DNA of 64,000 nt from Ruegeria sp. SCSIO 43209 (GCF_019904295.1 NZ_CP065359.1:2567001-2631000); one strand, 5' to 3'. Shown: positions 1-7,796, numbered from the stretch's first letter. Numbers and translations: made by a program. Notes: a model not told the origin generated them from the letters alone.

Positions 1-145
1 ACGCCAGCAACGTTGATTTGCCCGCACCCGAAGGACCGAGTAGCGCGACGCTTTCACCGGGCTGCACCGACAGCGAAACATCTGAAAGAGCTGCCGCACT
101 GGCAAAGTGCTGCGATACCGCGTTGAGTGAAACTACAGGGTTCAT
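1..145 (-). CDS. ABC transporter ATP-binding protein, N-terminal fragment (PhnC-like)
   Basis: Only the first ~48 residues are in the window; the gene continues past base 1. The reverse-strand translation begins MNPVVSLNAVSQHFA and contains a complete Walker A motif, GPSGAGKST, at about residues 38-46, so this is an ABC ATPase. Its ATG overlaps the stop of the upstream binding-protein gene (ATGA), which indicates translational coupling and a shared transporter. Because that binding protein is of the PhnD type, a PhnC-like ATPase is the likely partner and a permease gene should follow outside the window. The substrate is not known; the MntR neighbour makes a metal-related substrate as plausible as a phosphorus one. 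Confidence 0.8.
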   Translation of the reverse strand, partial: MNPVVSLNAVSQHFASAAALSDVSLSVQPGESVALLGPSGAGKSTLLA

Positions 146-1002
146 TTCAGAAACCCATACCGCCGCGCAGTTTCGCGCACGCCTTCGTAAACCGATGGAT
201 CTGCAGGGAGATAGCCGTCCGGGCCGTAAAGGTAAGCCAGCAGGTGACGGTTCTCACTCTCGTTGAGGCGCAGCATGGTTTCAATGAACTTTGCCTGCAG
301 CCCGGCGTCCAGATCAGGGCGGGCAATGATTGCGTGGCTGGGAATTTGTTCTGATTCCGCGAGCACCCTGATCTCGGCCTGCTGATCCGGAGTCAGGTAG
401 AGATCTGCATACTGGCTCGCGCCCGCAGCATCGACCAGTCCGTTGGCCATGGCCTGCATCGCTTGCTGATAACCACCGGCAAAAAATTTCTGCCCGAAAA
501 AACTGTCAGCATCGCCCGTGCCCGAGAACAGCCCGGCGCGCACAAACAGATCAAGCGGATAGATGTAACCGGATTCCGAGACCGGATCAGAAAAGGCAAT
601 GTCATGTCCCCGGAGATCGGCCAACGTTTCGATACCGCTGTCACGTCGCACGAAGACACGGCCCGAATAGCTGGGTTGCCCGCGATAAACCTCGGACAAC
701 AGCGGTACGGCGCCGATCTGGTCTTCGGCCAACACAAAGGGCAACGCTCCCATGAACGAGATATCGGCATCACCGTTGCGCAACGCCTCGACGGCAGCAG
801 CGTGGTCGAACGTGACAAACCCCGTGACCGGGACGCCCATCTGCTCTGAAAGCCAGCCGGTGATGACGTTGATGTCACCCAACAGCTTTTCGGGGTTCTC
901 CTGCGGGATGAAGGCCAGCTTCAGCCCCTGGTCAGTTGCAGCCATTACGGGCAGGGCTGCAGATGCGGCTGCAGCACCCAGAAAATTGCGGCGCGACAAC
1001 AT
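142..1002 (-). CDS. PhnD-type periplasmic substrate-binding protein of an ABC transporter
   Basis: A 286-residue exported binding protein. The N-terminus carries a twin-arginine-like signal (SRRNFLGAAAASAALP, cleavage probably after VMAA). The body resembles the PhnD / phosphate-phosphite-phosphonate binding family: an early LAFIPQENPEKL segment, then DADISFMGALPFVLA and a DLRGHDIAFSDPVSESGYIYP stretch typical of the ligand cleft. The length is normal for the family. It overlaps the upstream peroxidase gene (its ATG lies in that gene's TGA region) and the downstream ATPase gene, so the three form one operon. PhnD-type proteins are known for oxyanions, but this operon faces an mntR gene and starts with a di-haem peroxidase, so the real ligand could be different. 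Family assignment is firm; substrate is inference. Confidence 0.8.
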   Translation of the reverse strand: MLSRRNFLGAAAASAALPVMAATDQGLKLAFIPQENPEKLLGDINVITGWLSEQMGVPVTGFVTFDHAAAVEALRNGDADISFMGALPFVLAEDQIGAVPLLSEVYRGQPSYSGRVFVRRDSGIETLADLRGHDIAFSDPVSESGYIYPLDLFVRAGLFSGTGDADSFFGQKFFAGGYQQAMQAMANGLVDAAGASQYADLYLTPDQQAEIRVLAESEQIPSHAIIARPDLDAGLQAKFIETMLRLNESENRHLLAYLYGPDGYLPADPSVYEGVRETARRYGFLK

Positions 1003-2855
1003 CAGAACATCCTCTCGTCAATTTCGGCCTGCATGGCCTTGAACAGTTCCCACTGGCGGGTGGCTTCGGTCCAGTTTCCTTCGGCGCTGGCATCGCCAAC
1101 CGCTCGCAGGATCGCGGCGAATTCGTAGATTTCGGGCTTGGCGTTCTGATTGACCATGACACTGGCATCCGCCGCCAGATCAGGAGCTACCGTGTCGATC
1201 AGAACCGCTATGTTTTCGGCATCCTGCATCGGCAGCAGGGTATCGAGCGTGCTGGCGAATGTTGTCAGCTCCTCCCAGGACAAGCGGAATACGCTGTTGC
1301 GACCCTCGAATACTTGATAGGGTTCTTCACCGTCTCCAACAGCTTCGACGTAGGCCGTCAGATCTGCGCGCTGTGCTTCGTCCAAACCCAAATTTTTGGT
1401 ATCATTGAACCAGTCAACAACGCTGGCCAGCGTCGGCAGCGATCCGTCATGCATGTAAGGTGCAGTGAAATTGACGTTGCGCAGCGTCGGGGTTTCGAAC
1501 GCAGAAGCCGTGCCGCCGGGGAATGGTGGTTCAGCGCTGCCGATGTCGTAGGTCAGACCATCGCGGAACTGACGGTCAGGCGTGTGACACGAAGCGCAGG
1601 ACTTGTCACCAAGTCCTGCAAATTTGGTGTTGAATAGCACCTCCCCGCGCTTGGCGTCATCTGACGCCAGATCCGTCAGCTTACCGGACCGATCGATCTT
1701 TGGGTTGGGAAGAAAGTCGAACTGTTTGACATAGGCTTCCAGCGCGTCCAGTTGGAACGGCGTTGGTTCCTTTCCCGCGAATTCGGTCACAATCACATTT
1801 CGGATGAACCGGCGCAGGCTGGGTTCGCGCCCGTCGCGGCCATAAGGTGCGGTAAAGCGGATGCCGCGCATGGAAGGCGTATCCAAGTGATCATCGGTCC
1901 GATCATTGAACATTGGATTGAAGAACGAACCGTCCACATCCATCCCACCCGGATGGGATGACAGGCCGGGAATGAAGAAATCCCGGTTCACGTCGGAGCG
2001 GTTGTGGCAGGTCGAGCAGGCGATGCCTAACTCGCGCGCCGGGCCGCCGAAGATTTCAGGGCTGTCGAACAGCATGTCGCCATAGGCCACCAGCGGTAGA
2101 TTGGCTTCATCCTCACCCGCCTCCTCAAACTGAAGAACCAGCCGTGGCAGCTGCGCCTGATCTCCGATGTTTGACCCTGGCGGCAGCGTGGCGGGCATTG
2201 TGATTTGTTCGCCGGAAAGCACAACTGTTTCAGGCAGCGGTGTTAACTTGTCGCGTTGGGCATACTCGGATGGCAGATAGTTGGCACGAATATAGGCAGC
2301 GACAATGGCCTGAGCTTCTGCAAATTGGTCGGCATCCACCGTTTGTGCACCATTGCCCAGTACTCCTGCGCTGCCAAGGGTGGAGTTCAGAACCAGCCAT
2401 GCCCGGCCCAGATCGCGAGCCGCCGACGCATCCGCAGCCTTGATACCATCTTCGAATGCGCGGAACAGAGCTGCCGCTTGCGCAACCTCGCGTGCCGCTT
2501 CAGGCTGACCCAACGCGGTCTTTGCGACATCCAGATGGCGCAGGATTCCCTCAGCAATGGCAATTGTGCTTGCTTCGAACAGCGCCTGGAGATCTTCGGC
2601 TTGCATAGCTTGGTTGATCGCAAGCGCCTCTTTGTCGGAAACGCGTGACAATGGAGCGACCTGAATGTCACTGCCAGGTGCGGGCGAGGTCCAACTCCTC
2701 TCAATTTCACCCCAGGGAACCGGGGTTAGATTTCCCATGAACAAGGTCAGTCGATACGCGGCAGCGCGCGGAGCCCAAGGAGATTCTTCAATCGCCGTGG
2801 CATCGGCGATCACTGGCAATGCGCAAAGAAGTGTGGACGCTATTAGATACTTCAT
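1002..2855 (-). CDS. MauG/CcpA-like di-haem cytochrome c peroxidase with a long N-terminal domain
   Basis: A 617-residue periplasmic protein with a signal peptide at residues 1-20. Two haem-binding motifs are visible, CSTCH at about 280-284 and CASCH at about 420-424. The segments TPSMRGIRFTAPYGRDGREPS and ETPTLRNVNFTAPYMHDGS are the paired TPSLR...APYMHDGS signatures of di-haem peroxidases and MauG. The catalytic part therefore begins near residue 250. The preceding ~210 residues are mostly helical and unlike ordinary bacterial peroxidases, and a further ~110 residues follow the peroxidase region. First gene of a tightly overlapping operon with a PhnD-type binding protein and an ABC ATPase. 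A DtxR-like palindrome lies just upstream of the start. Peroxide removal or oxidation of a metal or ligand for uptake are both possible; the role is not established. Confidence 0.85.
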   Translation of the reverse strand: MKYLIASTLLCALPVIADATAIEESPWAPRAAAYRLTLFMGNLTPVPWGEIERSWTSPAPGSDIQVAPLSRVSDKEALAINQAMQAEDLQALFEASTIAIAEGILRHLDVAKTALGQPEAAREVAQAAALFRAFEDGIKAADASAARDLGRAWLVLNSTLGSAGVLGNGAQTVDADQFAEAQAIVAAYIRANYLPSEYAQRDKLTPLPETVVLSGEQITMPATLPPGSNIGDQAQLPRLVLQFEEAGEDEANLPLVAYGDMLFDSPEIFGGPARELGIACSTCHNRSDVNRDFFIPGLSSHPGGMDVDGSFFNPMFNDRTDDHLDTPSMRGIRFTAPYGRDGREPSLRRFIRNVIVTEFAGKEPTPFQLDALEAYVKQFDFLPNPKIDRSGKLTDLASDDAKRGEVLFNTKFAGLGDKSCASCHTPDRQFRDGLTYDIGSAEPPFPGGTASAFETPTLRNVNFTAPYMHDGSLPTLASVVDWFNDTKNLGLDEAQRADLTAYVEAVGDGEEPYQVFEGRNSVFRLSWEELTTFASTLDTLLPMQDAENIAVLIDTVAPDLAADASVMVNQNAKPEIYEFAAILRAVGDASAEGNWTEATRQWELFKAMQAEIDERMF

Positions 2856-2867
2856 AGCTCTGTCTAT

Positions 2868-2886
2868 TAAAGTTAGCCTTGTCTAA
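2868..2886. promoter_or_regulatory. Candidate MntR/DtxR-type operator
   Basis: The plus strand reads TAAAGTTAGCCTTGTCTAA. On the minus strand it is TTAGACAAGGCTAACTTTA, which matches the classic DtxR/IdeR consensus (TTAGGTTAGGCTAACCTAA) at most positions, and its core has TTAG...CTAA dyad symmetry. It lies 13 bp upstream of the peroxidase start. A TTGACA-like -35 box on the minus strand (2910-2915) is followed by an AT-rich -10 candidate overlapping the upper edge of this site, so binding would block the peroxidase operon promoter. The mntR start is 86 bp to the right. The consensus is established for DtxR and IdeR; use by this MntR is inferred. Confidence 0.5.
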
Positions 2887-2971
2887 TTTATTGATGAAGG
2901 CATGCTCATTGTCAAGTTCGGCTTTCAGGTGCATACACTAGTGACTGGATTACCGACCTAATCGTGAGCCG

Positions 2972-3424
2972 ATGACTGAAACGACACCGCAAGATTCAGA
3001 TCGTACTATTGACACTCAGGCGAGTGGATTTGAGGCTGTGCGACAGGCCCACCAAAGCGAAATGGTTGAAGACTACGTTGAACTTATTGCGGAGTTGATC
3101 CATCAGAATGGCTCGGCGCGCCCGGTCGAAATAGCCGAGCGGTTGGGCGTAACCCAACCTACGGTTTCGAAGAATTTGGCCCGTTTGAAACGAGAAGGTT
3201 TCATAGAACAAATTCCCTACCGCTCACTTCAACTGACCGATGCCGGGCGTCAATTGGCGGAAGCTTGTAGAAGGCGTCACCGAATTGTCGTGGATTTCCT
3301 GATCGCCTTGGGTGTTTCAAAGGAAGTCGCAGAGCATGATGCTGAAGGTATTGAGCATCATGTAAGCGAAGAGACTCTTGCAGTTTTCAAAGGGTTCGTT
3401 AGGCGGACTGAGGAAACAAAGTAG
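2972..3424 (+). CDS. mntR: MntR-like DtxR-family metal-dependent regulator
   Basis: A 150-residue regulator very similar in layout to E. coli MntR. The winged helix spans about residues 45-95 with the recognition helix in VTQPTVSKNLARLKREGFIE. The C-terminal part contains SRRHR-like RRRHRIVVDFLIALGVS and DAEGIEHHVSEETL, which match the family's Mn(II)-binding and dimerisation segment (EHH, HVSEETL). In the family, Mn(II) binding makes the protein a repressor of Mn uptake and sometimes an activator of efflux. Here it diverges from the peroxidase/PhnD-type ABC operon, with a DtxR-like palindrome in the 116-bp gap. No mntH or sitABCD gene is in the window, so the divergent operon is the best candidate target. 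Confidence 0.85.
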   Translation: MTETTPQDSDRTIDTQASGFEAVRQAHQSEMVEDYVELIAELIHQNGSARPVEIAERLGVTQPTVSKNLARLKREGFIEQIPYRSLQLTDAGRQLAEACRRRHRIVVDFLIALGVSKEVAEHDAEGIEHHVSEETLAVFKGFVRRTEETK

Positions 3425-3623
3425 AAACTAAAAACCTAAGTTGTGCTGGCGAATTCTGGCACTCTTAGTTTTAGAAAGACTAAGACCACTTAAACCTTTG
3501 TTGGGCCGTTGCACTAGCCCCGCACGAACCCTTGTCGCATCTGAAAAGCGAAAATTGAGCGGGTTTAATGATTGAATCTTTTCCCAAGCAGCCAAGGTAA
3601 TAATCGGTCTAGCTCACTTATTT

Positions 3624-3875
3624 TCATTGGGGATCGAAACCTTTAGCGGCAGTGGCCTTACTACAGCAGCTATCCCCCAACTGAATTGGCGGACACGGTA
3701 CAGTCGCGTAGGAACAAAAGACACAGCAATCGCCTTCCAACGGTTTCAAAACTGCCTCACATGATTTGCATTCATAAAACCACTGGCACGAGTCAGTTGG
3801 CATTTTCTCGGTTTCAACGTGCCCACACCGAGGGCAGGTCAAAATGCTATCGAGCACCACAGTTTGATTTGTCAT
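3624..3875 (-). CDS. GDCCVxC-domain protein, small Cys-rich
   Basis: An 83-residue protein dense in cysteines: CPRCGH near residue 14, SCQWFYECKSC in the middle, then the signature GDCCVFCSYATVPCPP, and a terminal SCC. The GDCCVxC family is known as a small protein often found beside mercury-resistance genes and sometimes as a selenoprotein; here every signature position is a standard Cys codon. It starts 4 bp after the stop of the merT-like gene, so the two are co-transcribed under the MerR-type promoter. Metal chaperoning or sequestration is a reasonable guess, but the molecular role is not established. CxxC pairs suggest bound zinc or mercury. Confidence 0.75.
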   Translation of the reverse strand: MTNQTVVLDSILTCPRCGHVETEKMPTDSCQWFYECKSCEAVLKPLEGDCCVFCSYATVPCPPIQLGDSCCSKATAAKGFDPQ

Positions 3876-3879
3876 TGTC

Positions 3880-4203
3880 TCACATCTGCATGATTAGATA
3901 GTCGTTGATTTGAGCCTTATTGAACACGATGACCCATGCCAACGCGGTAGTCGCCGTGCTTCCGACAAGCCACCATTTCAGATTTGCCAACGTCCCGTTT
4001 AGATGCGCTAAGAACCACGAAACCGCGACCAGCGCTGTTGAGACGGCGAGAACATAGTAGCTTGCCGCCGCTATTTTTCCGAATACTGCCAACCAACTGC
4101 CGCCCAAGCCTAACAACATCATGGCCATTGGAAGAACACAGCATGTTGCGACGCCCAGAGCTGAAACCGATCCCAAGTAGCTGAGGTTCACGTATTTCTT
4201 CAT
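3880..4203 (-). CDS. MerT-like mercuric ion transport protein
   Basis: A 107-residue inner-membrane protein with three predicted helices. Helix 1 carries a vicinal cysteine pair (ATCCVLPM, residues 21-22), the hallmark through which MerT and MerF hand Hg(II) across the membrane. The second, cytoplasmic cysteine pair of classical MerT is missing, so it is a MerT-like variant rather than a standard MerT (116 residues). It is preceded by GGGAGC as a ribosome site and by the MerR-type promoter at 4257-4287. Upstream and divergent is the merR-like gene; downstream is the GDCCVxC gene. No merP or merA is nearby, so uptake would depend on a reductase elsewhere, or the protein serves another thiophilic metal. 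Confidence 0.7.
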   Translation of the reverse strand: MKKYVNLSYLGSVSALGVATCCVLPMAMMLLGLGGSWLAVFGKIAAASYYVLAVSTALVAVSWFLAHLNGTLANLKWWLVGSTATTALAWVIVFNKAQINDYLIMQM

Positions 4204-4256
4204 CTTTTGCTCCCGAGATGCTCGATTTGATTGTGTTGAAGCACCGGTATTCAGAG

Positions 4257-4287
4257 CGTATAACTCCTGTAGTAACTACAGGATCAA
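4257..4287 (-). promoter_or_regulatory. MerR-type promoter and operator of the merT-like operon
   Basis: On the minus strand a -35 box TTGATC (4282-4287) and a -10 box TATACG (4257-4262) are separated by 19 bp. Between them lies a perfect dyad, TCCTGTAGT-A-ACTACAGGA on the plus strand (4265-4283). An over-long 19-20 bp spacer with the dyad inside is the established hallmark of promoters that MerR-family proteins activate by twisting the DNA. The site sits between the divergent merR-like and merT-like genes. Confidence 0.85.
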
Positions 4288-4302
4288 GTGGAGGCACTTC
4301 AC

Positions 4303-4701
4303 ATGATTGCGATAGGTGAGGCTTCCCGGCAATCCGGGGTTGGCATAGAAACCATCCGCTACTACGAACGCGAAGGTATCGTACCAAGACCCGTGCGAGC
4401 TCTGAACAATCGTCGCCTCTATGCAGCAAGCGATGTGGGAAGACTTCGATTTTTGAAGAGGTGCCGCGACCTGGGATTTCCTCTCCCAGACGCAAAGGCG
4501 CTTTTAGAGCTGTCAGAAGGAAGTGCCGAAGACTGCTGGTCAGTGAAAGAACTGGCCGAGGCGCATATTGCCAGCGTTCGAAGCAAGATTGATGAGCTCA
4601 GACGTCTGGAGCGTGCCTTGAGTGAGCTTACTGCCAATTGTGATAGCGGTAATGTTCACTGCCCGATGCTGCAAAGCCTGCGAACGATGGATGATATCTG
4701 A
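4303..4701 (+). CDS. merR: MerR-family metal-responsive transcription regulator
   Basis: 132 residues from the ATG at 4303, chosen over a GTG 15 bp upstream because GGAGG sits 8 bp before it. The N-terminal winged helix reads IGEASRQSGVGIETIRYYEREGIV, followed by the RRLYAASDVGRLRFLKRCRDLGF segment of the family. Three cysteines lie where MerR binds Hg(II): one in EDCWSV and two in NCDSGNVHCPML, although the C-terminal loop differs from the usual spacing. It diverges from the merT-like operon across a perfect MerR operator. Hg(II) is the likely inducer; a related thiophilic ion is possible. Confidence 0.85.
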   Translation: MIAIGEASRQSGVGIETIRYYEREGIVPRPVRALNNRRLYAASDVGRLRFLKRCRDLGFPLPDAKALLELSEGSAEDCWSVKELAEAHIASVRSKIDELRRLERALSELTANCDSGNVHCPMLQSLRTMDDI

Positions 4702-4804
4702 CTCTGGCCACCGGGCGGAAGCTCAGAGTCTGAGATTTGGCCAGATCAGGTCAGACCAAGGTCTGTGGTGCGGTAACAGATTGTAGTTCATAGTCGATTT
4801 CACG

Positions 4805-6208
4805 ATGAGAGCGAAAGTAACTGACCTGACGATTGGCAATTGGTCGTTGTCGCGAGTCTTTCTTGCGGCCAGTATCTTCGTGATGGGTACTGCTACCGCA
4901 ATCGTTGGGGTCTGGGTGTCTAATCGAATTCAGAACGCAGTCGTGCAAAACTCCGCCAACTCCGCAGCGCTGTATATGGAAAGCGTAGTTTCCCCGCTCA
5001 GCCAGGAATTGGCACATGGCGACCGCCTTTCTGAGCAGGCGAGCCTGGCTCTGGACGAGATTTTCATGACCCAGCCAATGCGTGACCGTATCGTTTCCTA
5101 CAAATTCTGGAAGCAAGGCGGTGTGATTGCGCATGCCTCGGATACAGACATCATAGGAAACCGTTTCAATCCAACGGATGATTTAAGGCGAGCGTGGAGC
5201 GGAGATATCTCCGGCTCTTTCGAAGAGCTTGATCATGCCGAGAGCGCCGCCGAGGCGGCATTGGGGATACCACTGCTTGAAGTTTACAGCCCCATCCGCG
5301 AACTCTGGTCCGGCGAAATCATCGCAGTTGCGGAGTTCTACGAAAGAGCTGACCAGCTTGAGTTAGACTTAGCCAAGGCTAGGCGAACAAGTTGGTTGGT
5401 CGTCGGCTCCGCATTTCTGGCAAGTACTATTGTTCTGTATTCCATTGTCGCAATTGGCGACAAAACAATTCGACGACAGGGGTCTCTTCTTAAACAGCGG
5501 TTGAAAGAAAGTGAGAAGATGGCTGAGCAGAATGCGCTGCTGCGGTCGCGTGTGGTCGAGGCGTCGGAAAGATATACCACGCAAACAGATCGGTTCCTCA
5601 AGAATCTTGGAGCTGAGCTACATGATGGCCCTGCGCAATACCTGTCGCTCGCCGCCCTTAGGCTGGAGGCGGCGTTTTCCAAAGAGTCGGAAAGGCCTAA
5701 AGAGGCAGTGGAAATTCAGCAGTCTTTGCAAAAATCGCTGGCTGAAATTCGTGCAATTTCGCGAGGGCTGTCCGCGCCAGATATCGATAGCCTGTCACTC
5801 GTCGATGTTGTGAAGAGAGCCGTAGAGGATCACGCCGAACACAGCCCGTTGCGACCGGATATTTCATTCCTGGGTAGCCAGGCCCCGGAGTTGTCATTGT
5901 CCGACAAACTGTGCGTTTTTCGGTTCCTCCAGGAAACGCTTTCCAATGCCGCTAGATATGCTCCAGCTTCCAAGTGCACTGTTATCGCTGAGGCGCAGAA
6001 CGACCGCATAGTTGTAAAGATCACAGACGACGGACCAGGATTTGACAGGTCAGAAGAAACCGCGTTGCGAGACGATGGTGGCCAGGGGCTTATGGGCTTG
6101 CGAGATCGGGTCGAGAGCATTGGTGGCAGGTTCGACGTCGCATCGAGACCGGGCGAAGGCACCACCATAGCTATGACACTATTTCCCAGAAAGTTAGGCA
6201 CATCATGA
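4805..6208 (+). CDS. NarL-type sensor histidine kinase
   Basis: A 467-residue membrane sensor kinase. A first TM helix lies at about 17-38, a ~155-residue periplasmic sensor region follows, and a second TM lies at about 196-216. A coiled-coil linker leads to the HisKA_3 dimerisation motif ELHDGPAQYLSLAALRLEA with His273 as phosphate acceptor. The HATPase part contains QETLSNAARYA (N box), TDDGPGFD (G1) and GQGLMGLRDRVESIGG (G2), so it looks catalytically complete. Its stop overlaps the ATG of the response-regulator gene (ATGA). No sensor ligand is evident. It follows the mer-like locus but a separate signal is likely. Confidence 0.9.
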   Translation: MRAKVTDLTIGNWSLSRVFLAASIFVMGTATAIVGVWVSNRIQNAVVQNSANSAALYMESVVSPLSQELAHGDRLSEQASLALDEIFMTQPMRDRIVSYKFWKQGGVIAHASDTDIIGNRFNPTDDLRRAWSGDISGSFEELDHAESAAEAALGIPLLEVYSPIRELWSGEIIAVAEFYERADQLELDLAKARRTSWLVVGSAFLASTIVLYSIVAIGDKTIRRQGSLLKQRLKESEKMAEQNALLRSRVVEASERYTTQTDRFLKNLGAELHDGPAQYLSLAALRLEAAFSKESERPKEAVEIQQSLQKSLAEIRAISRGLSAPDIDSLSLVDVVKRAVEDHAEHSPLRPDISFLGSQAPELSLSDKLCVFRFLQETLSNAARYAPASKCTVIAEAQNDRIVVKITDDGPGFDRSEETALRDDGGQGLMGLRDRVESIGGRFDVASRPGEGTTIAMTLFPRKLGTS

Positions 6209-6852
6209 CTACATCTGTCGTAATAGCCGATGATCACCCGATATTCAGGGATGGTTTGCAGCGCACGTTGGATGAAGCCGATGGCTTCGAAGTTTTAGCC
6301 GCTGGGTCCAGTGCTGAAGAGGCAGTATCGCTGGTCGGCACGCATCAGCCGGACATAGCTATTCTTGACCTCTCGATGCCCGGTGGCGGGATAAGCGCGA
6401 CACGTAAAATCGCGGCGATGGCAAATCCACCTGTCATTGCAATCTTGACAGTCTCAGAGAACAGCGGCGATGTCGCGGACGCCTTGGAGGCGGGTGCGAT
6501 TGGGTACATTGTGAAGGGAGTAACCGCAAGCGAACTAACCGCTTCTTTACGCAGCATCGCCGCAGGTGAAGGGTTCGTTTCTCCTGGCTTGGCCTCGCGG
6601 GTACTTCTTCAAATCAACGCTGACACCGGCATGTCTGTTAACAGCAGCATTCTAGATGACCTTACACATCGTGAGGAAGAAATACTGAGACGTGTGGCCA
6701 AAGGACTGAGTAATCGTGAAATCGCTGACGAGTTAGACCTCCAGGAAAAGACCGTGAAGCACTACATGACCGCGGTCCTGTCCAAGCTTCATGCGCGAAA
6801 TCGGGTAGAGGCCGCGCTCATTGCACATGATGTTTGGAACAAGGGAGAATAG
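6205..6852 (+). CDS. LuxR/NarL-family response regulator
   Basis: A 215-residue response regulator. The receiver domain shows the acidic pair D9-D10, the phosphorylation site Asp55 in AILDLSMPGG, and the conserved Lys in YIVKGVTASEL near residue 107. The C-terminal LuxR-type helix-turn-helix reads LTHREEEILRRVAKGLSNREIADELDLQEKTVKHYM. It is translationally coupled to the upstream kinase by a 4-bp overlap and is its obvious partner. The next gene is convergent (Asp/Arg-repeat protein), so its targets cannot be read from operon structure. Confidence 0.92.
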   Translation: MTTSVVIADDHPIFRDGLQRTLDEADGFEVLAAGSSAEEAVSLVGTHQPDIAILDLSMPGGGISATRKIAAMANPPVIAILTVSENSGDVADALEAGAIGYIVKGVTASELTASLRSIAAGEGFVSPGLASRVLLQINADTGMSVNSSILDDLTHREEEILRRVAKGLSNREIADELDLQEKTVKHYMTAVLSKLHARNRVEAALIAHDVWNKGE

Positions 6853-6926
6853 CTGCGGTCTCTTTGACGACTATGGCGACCTCTCACTAAGAGAAGCCGC
6901 CAACGATTATCGACTGAAGTTGCTGT

Positions 6927-7796
6927 TCAGTTAGCAACCGACTGTAACCTCCGGCGATCAGAGGCCGTTGCGTTTCTTTCGACAACAGTCCGGTTGTACG
7001 GGTCTTTCAACTCGTAACGCCCAAACTCGATCTCCTCTTTCCAACCATTGGCATAATTCACTTCGATATTGTTGCCTTGGCGTTCGATTTTCGTGGGTCG
7101 ACTTCCAGCAGTGCCGCCTTGCCCAGATGAGCGTACATTTTCGATTGAGATACCATTCGCCAAGGACCGAAGCCTTGAAACGTCAGCGCCGGTCGCGGCC
7201 CGCTCCTCAACAGTTCGGTTCTGAGCATTCTTTCTCTCATACCGCCCGTTTTCGATCTCTTCCTTGGTTCCGTCCGAGTAACGCACCTCAATGCCGTTGG
7301 CGTTCGTTTCGACCTTTGTTATCCCAGCCGAACCCGACGATTTGCCCCCTGAATTAGACTTATCCTTCTTTCCGCTGCCCTTATTGGAGCGTTTGGAGTC
7401 ATCATCGTCATTATCGTCATCATCATCGTCGTCGCGAGCACTTTTTCCTGATCCCGAATTGTCGTCCCGGTCATCATCTCTGTCGTCGTCTCGATCATCG
7501 TCTCTATCGTCATCACGATCATCATCTCGGTCGCCACCACGGCCGCTATTACCCGACCCCGAATTATCATCCCGATCGTCGTCGCGATCATCATCCCTGT
7601 CATCGTCACGATCATCATCCCTGTCATCGTCACGATCATCCCCGTCTTTCCCTTTGCCGCTTTTGGCAAAGGCATATGACGGTTCAAAAAGTAGGCGACC
7701 ATCCTTATCAAAGGTTGGCACATAAGGCGTCGCGGCAATCAACGAAGCCAACGCCGCGGTACTTAGAAGTTGACCCAGCTTTCTTTGAATTTTCAT
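6927..7796 (-). CDS. Secreted Asp/Arg-repeat protein with a duplicated C-terminal domain
   Basis: 289 residues from the ATG at 7796, which has GGAGG 6-7 bp upstream; a longer reading frame would need a TTG. A signal peptide covers roughly 1-24. Residues 53-113 are two blocks of RDDD tetrapeptide repeats separated by a Ser/Gly/Asn linker, followed by a nearly pure Asp run (122-133) and a Lys/Ser/Gly linker. Two copies of a ~55-residue domain close the protein (about 159-213 and 235-289); both read I-E-V-x-Y-x-[DN]-G-x-K-E-E-I-E-x-G-R-Y-E and end in a V-E-R/RLxSxAN tail. I know no function for this architecture. The acidic repeats suggest binding of calcium or other cations at the cell surface, which is inference. 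Convergent with the two-component pair and beside a CDF transporter gene. Confidence 0.75.
   Translation of the reverse strand: MKIQRKLGQLLSTAALASLIAATPYVPTFDKDGRLLFEPSYAFAKSGKGKDGDDRDDDRDDDRDDDRDDDRDDDRDDNSGSGNSGRGGDRDDDRDDDRDDDRDDDRDDDRDDNSGSGKSARDDDDDDDNDDDDSKRSNKGSGKKDKSNSGGKSSGSAGITKVETNANGIEVRYSDGTKEEIENGRYERKNAQNRTVEERAATGADVSRLRSLANGISIENVRSSGQGGTAGSRPTKIERQGNNIEVNYANGWKEEIEFGRYELKDPYNRTVVERNATASDRRRLQSVAN
7398..7646 (-). repeat. 12-bp tandem coding repeat (RDDD units)
   Basis: Low-complexity tandem DNA with a 12-bp period encoding RDDD, arranged in two blocks around a Ser/Gly/Asn linker that itself occurs twice (DDNSGSG). On the plus strand it appears as alternating gatcatcc / gtcatcgt units. 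Such arrays change length by slippage, so copy number may vary between strains. Confidence 0.85.

Noticed and set aside
3425..3480. Possible terminator after mntR
   Set aside because: A weak GTGC/GCAC stem is visible, but the arms are only 4 bp and the T-rich tail is poor.
7291..7725. Plus-strand Ser-rich open frame opposite the Asp/Arg-repeat gene
   Set aside because: It is the complement of the repeat tract (Asp codons read as Ser/Arg in reverse) and has no ribosome site or domain.
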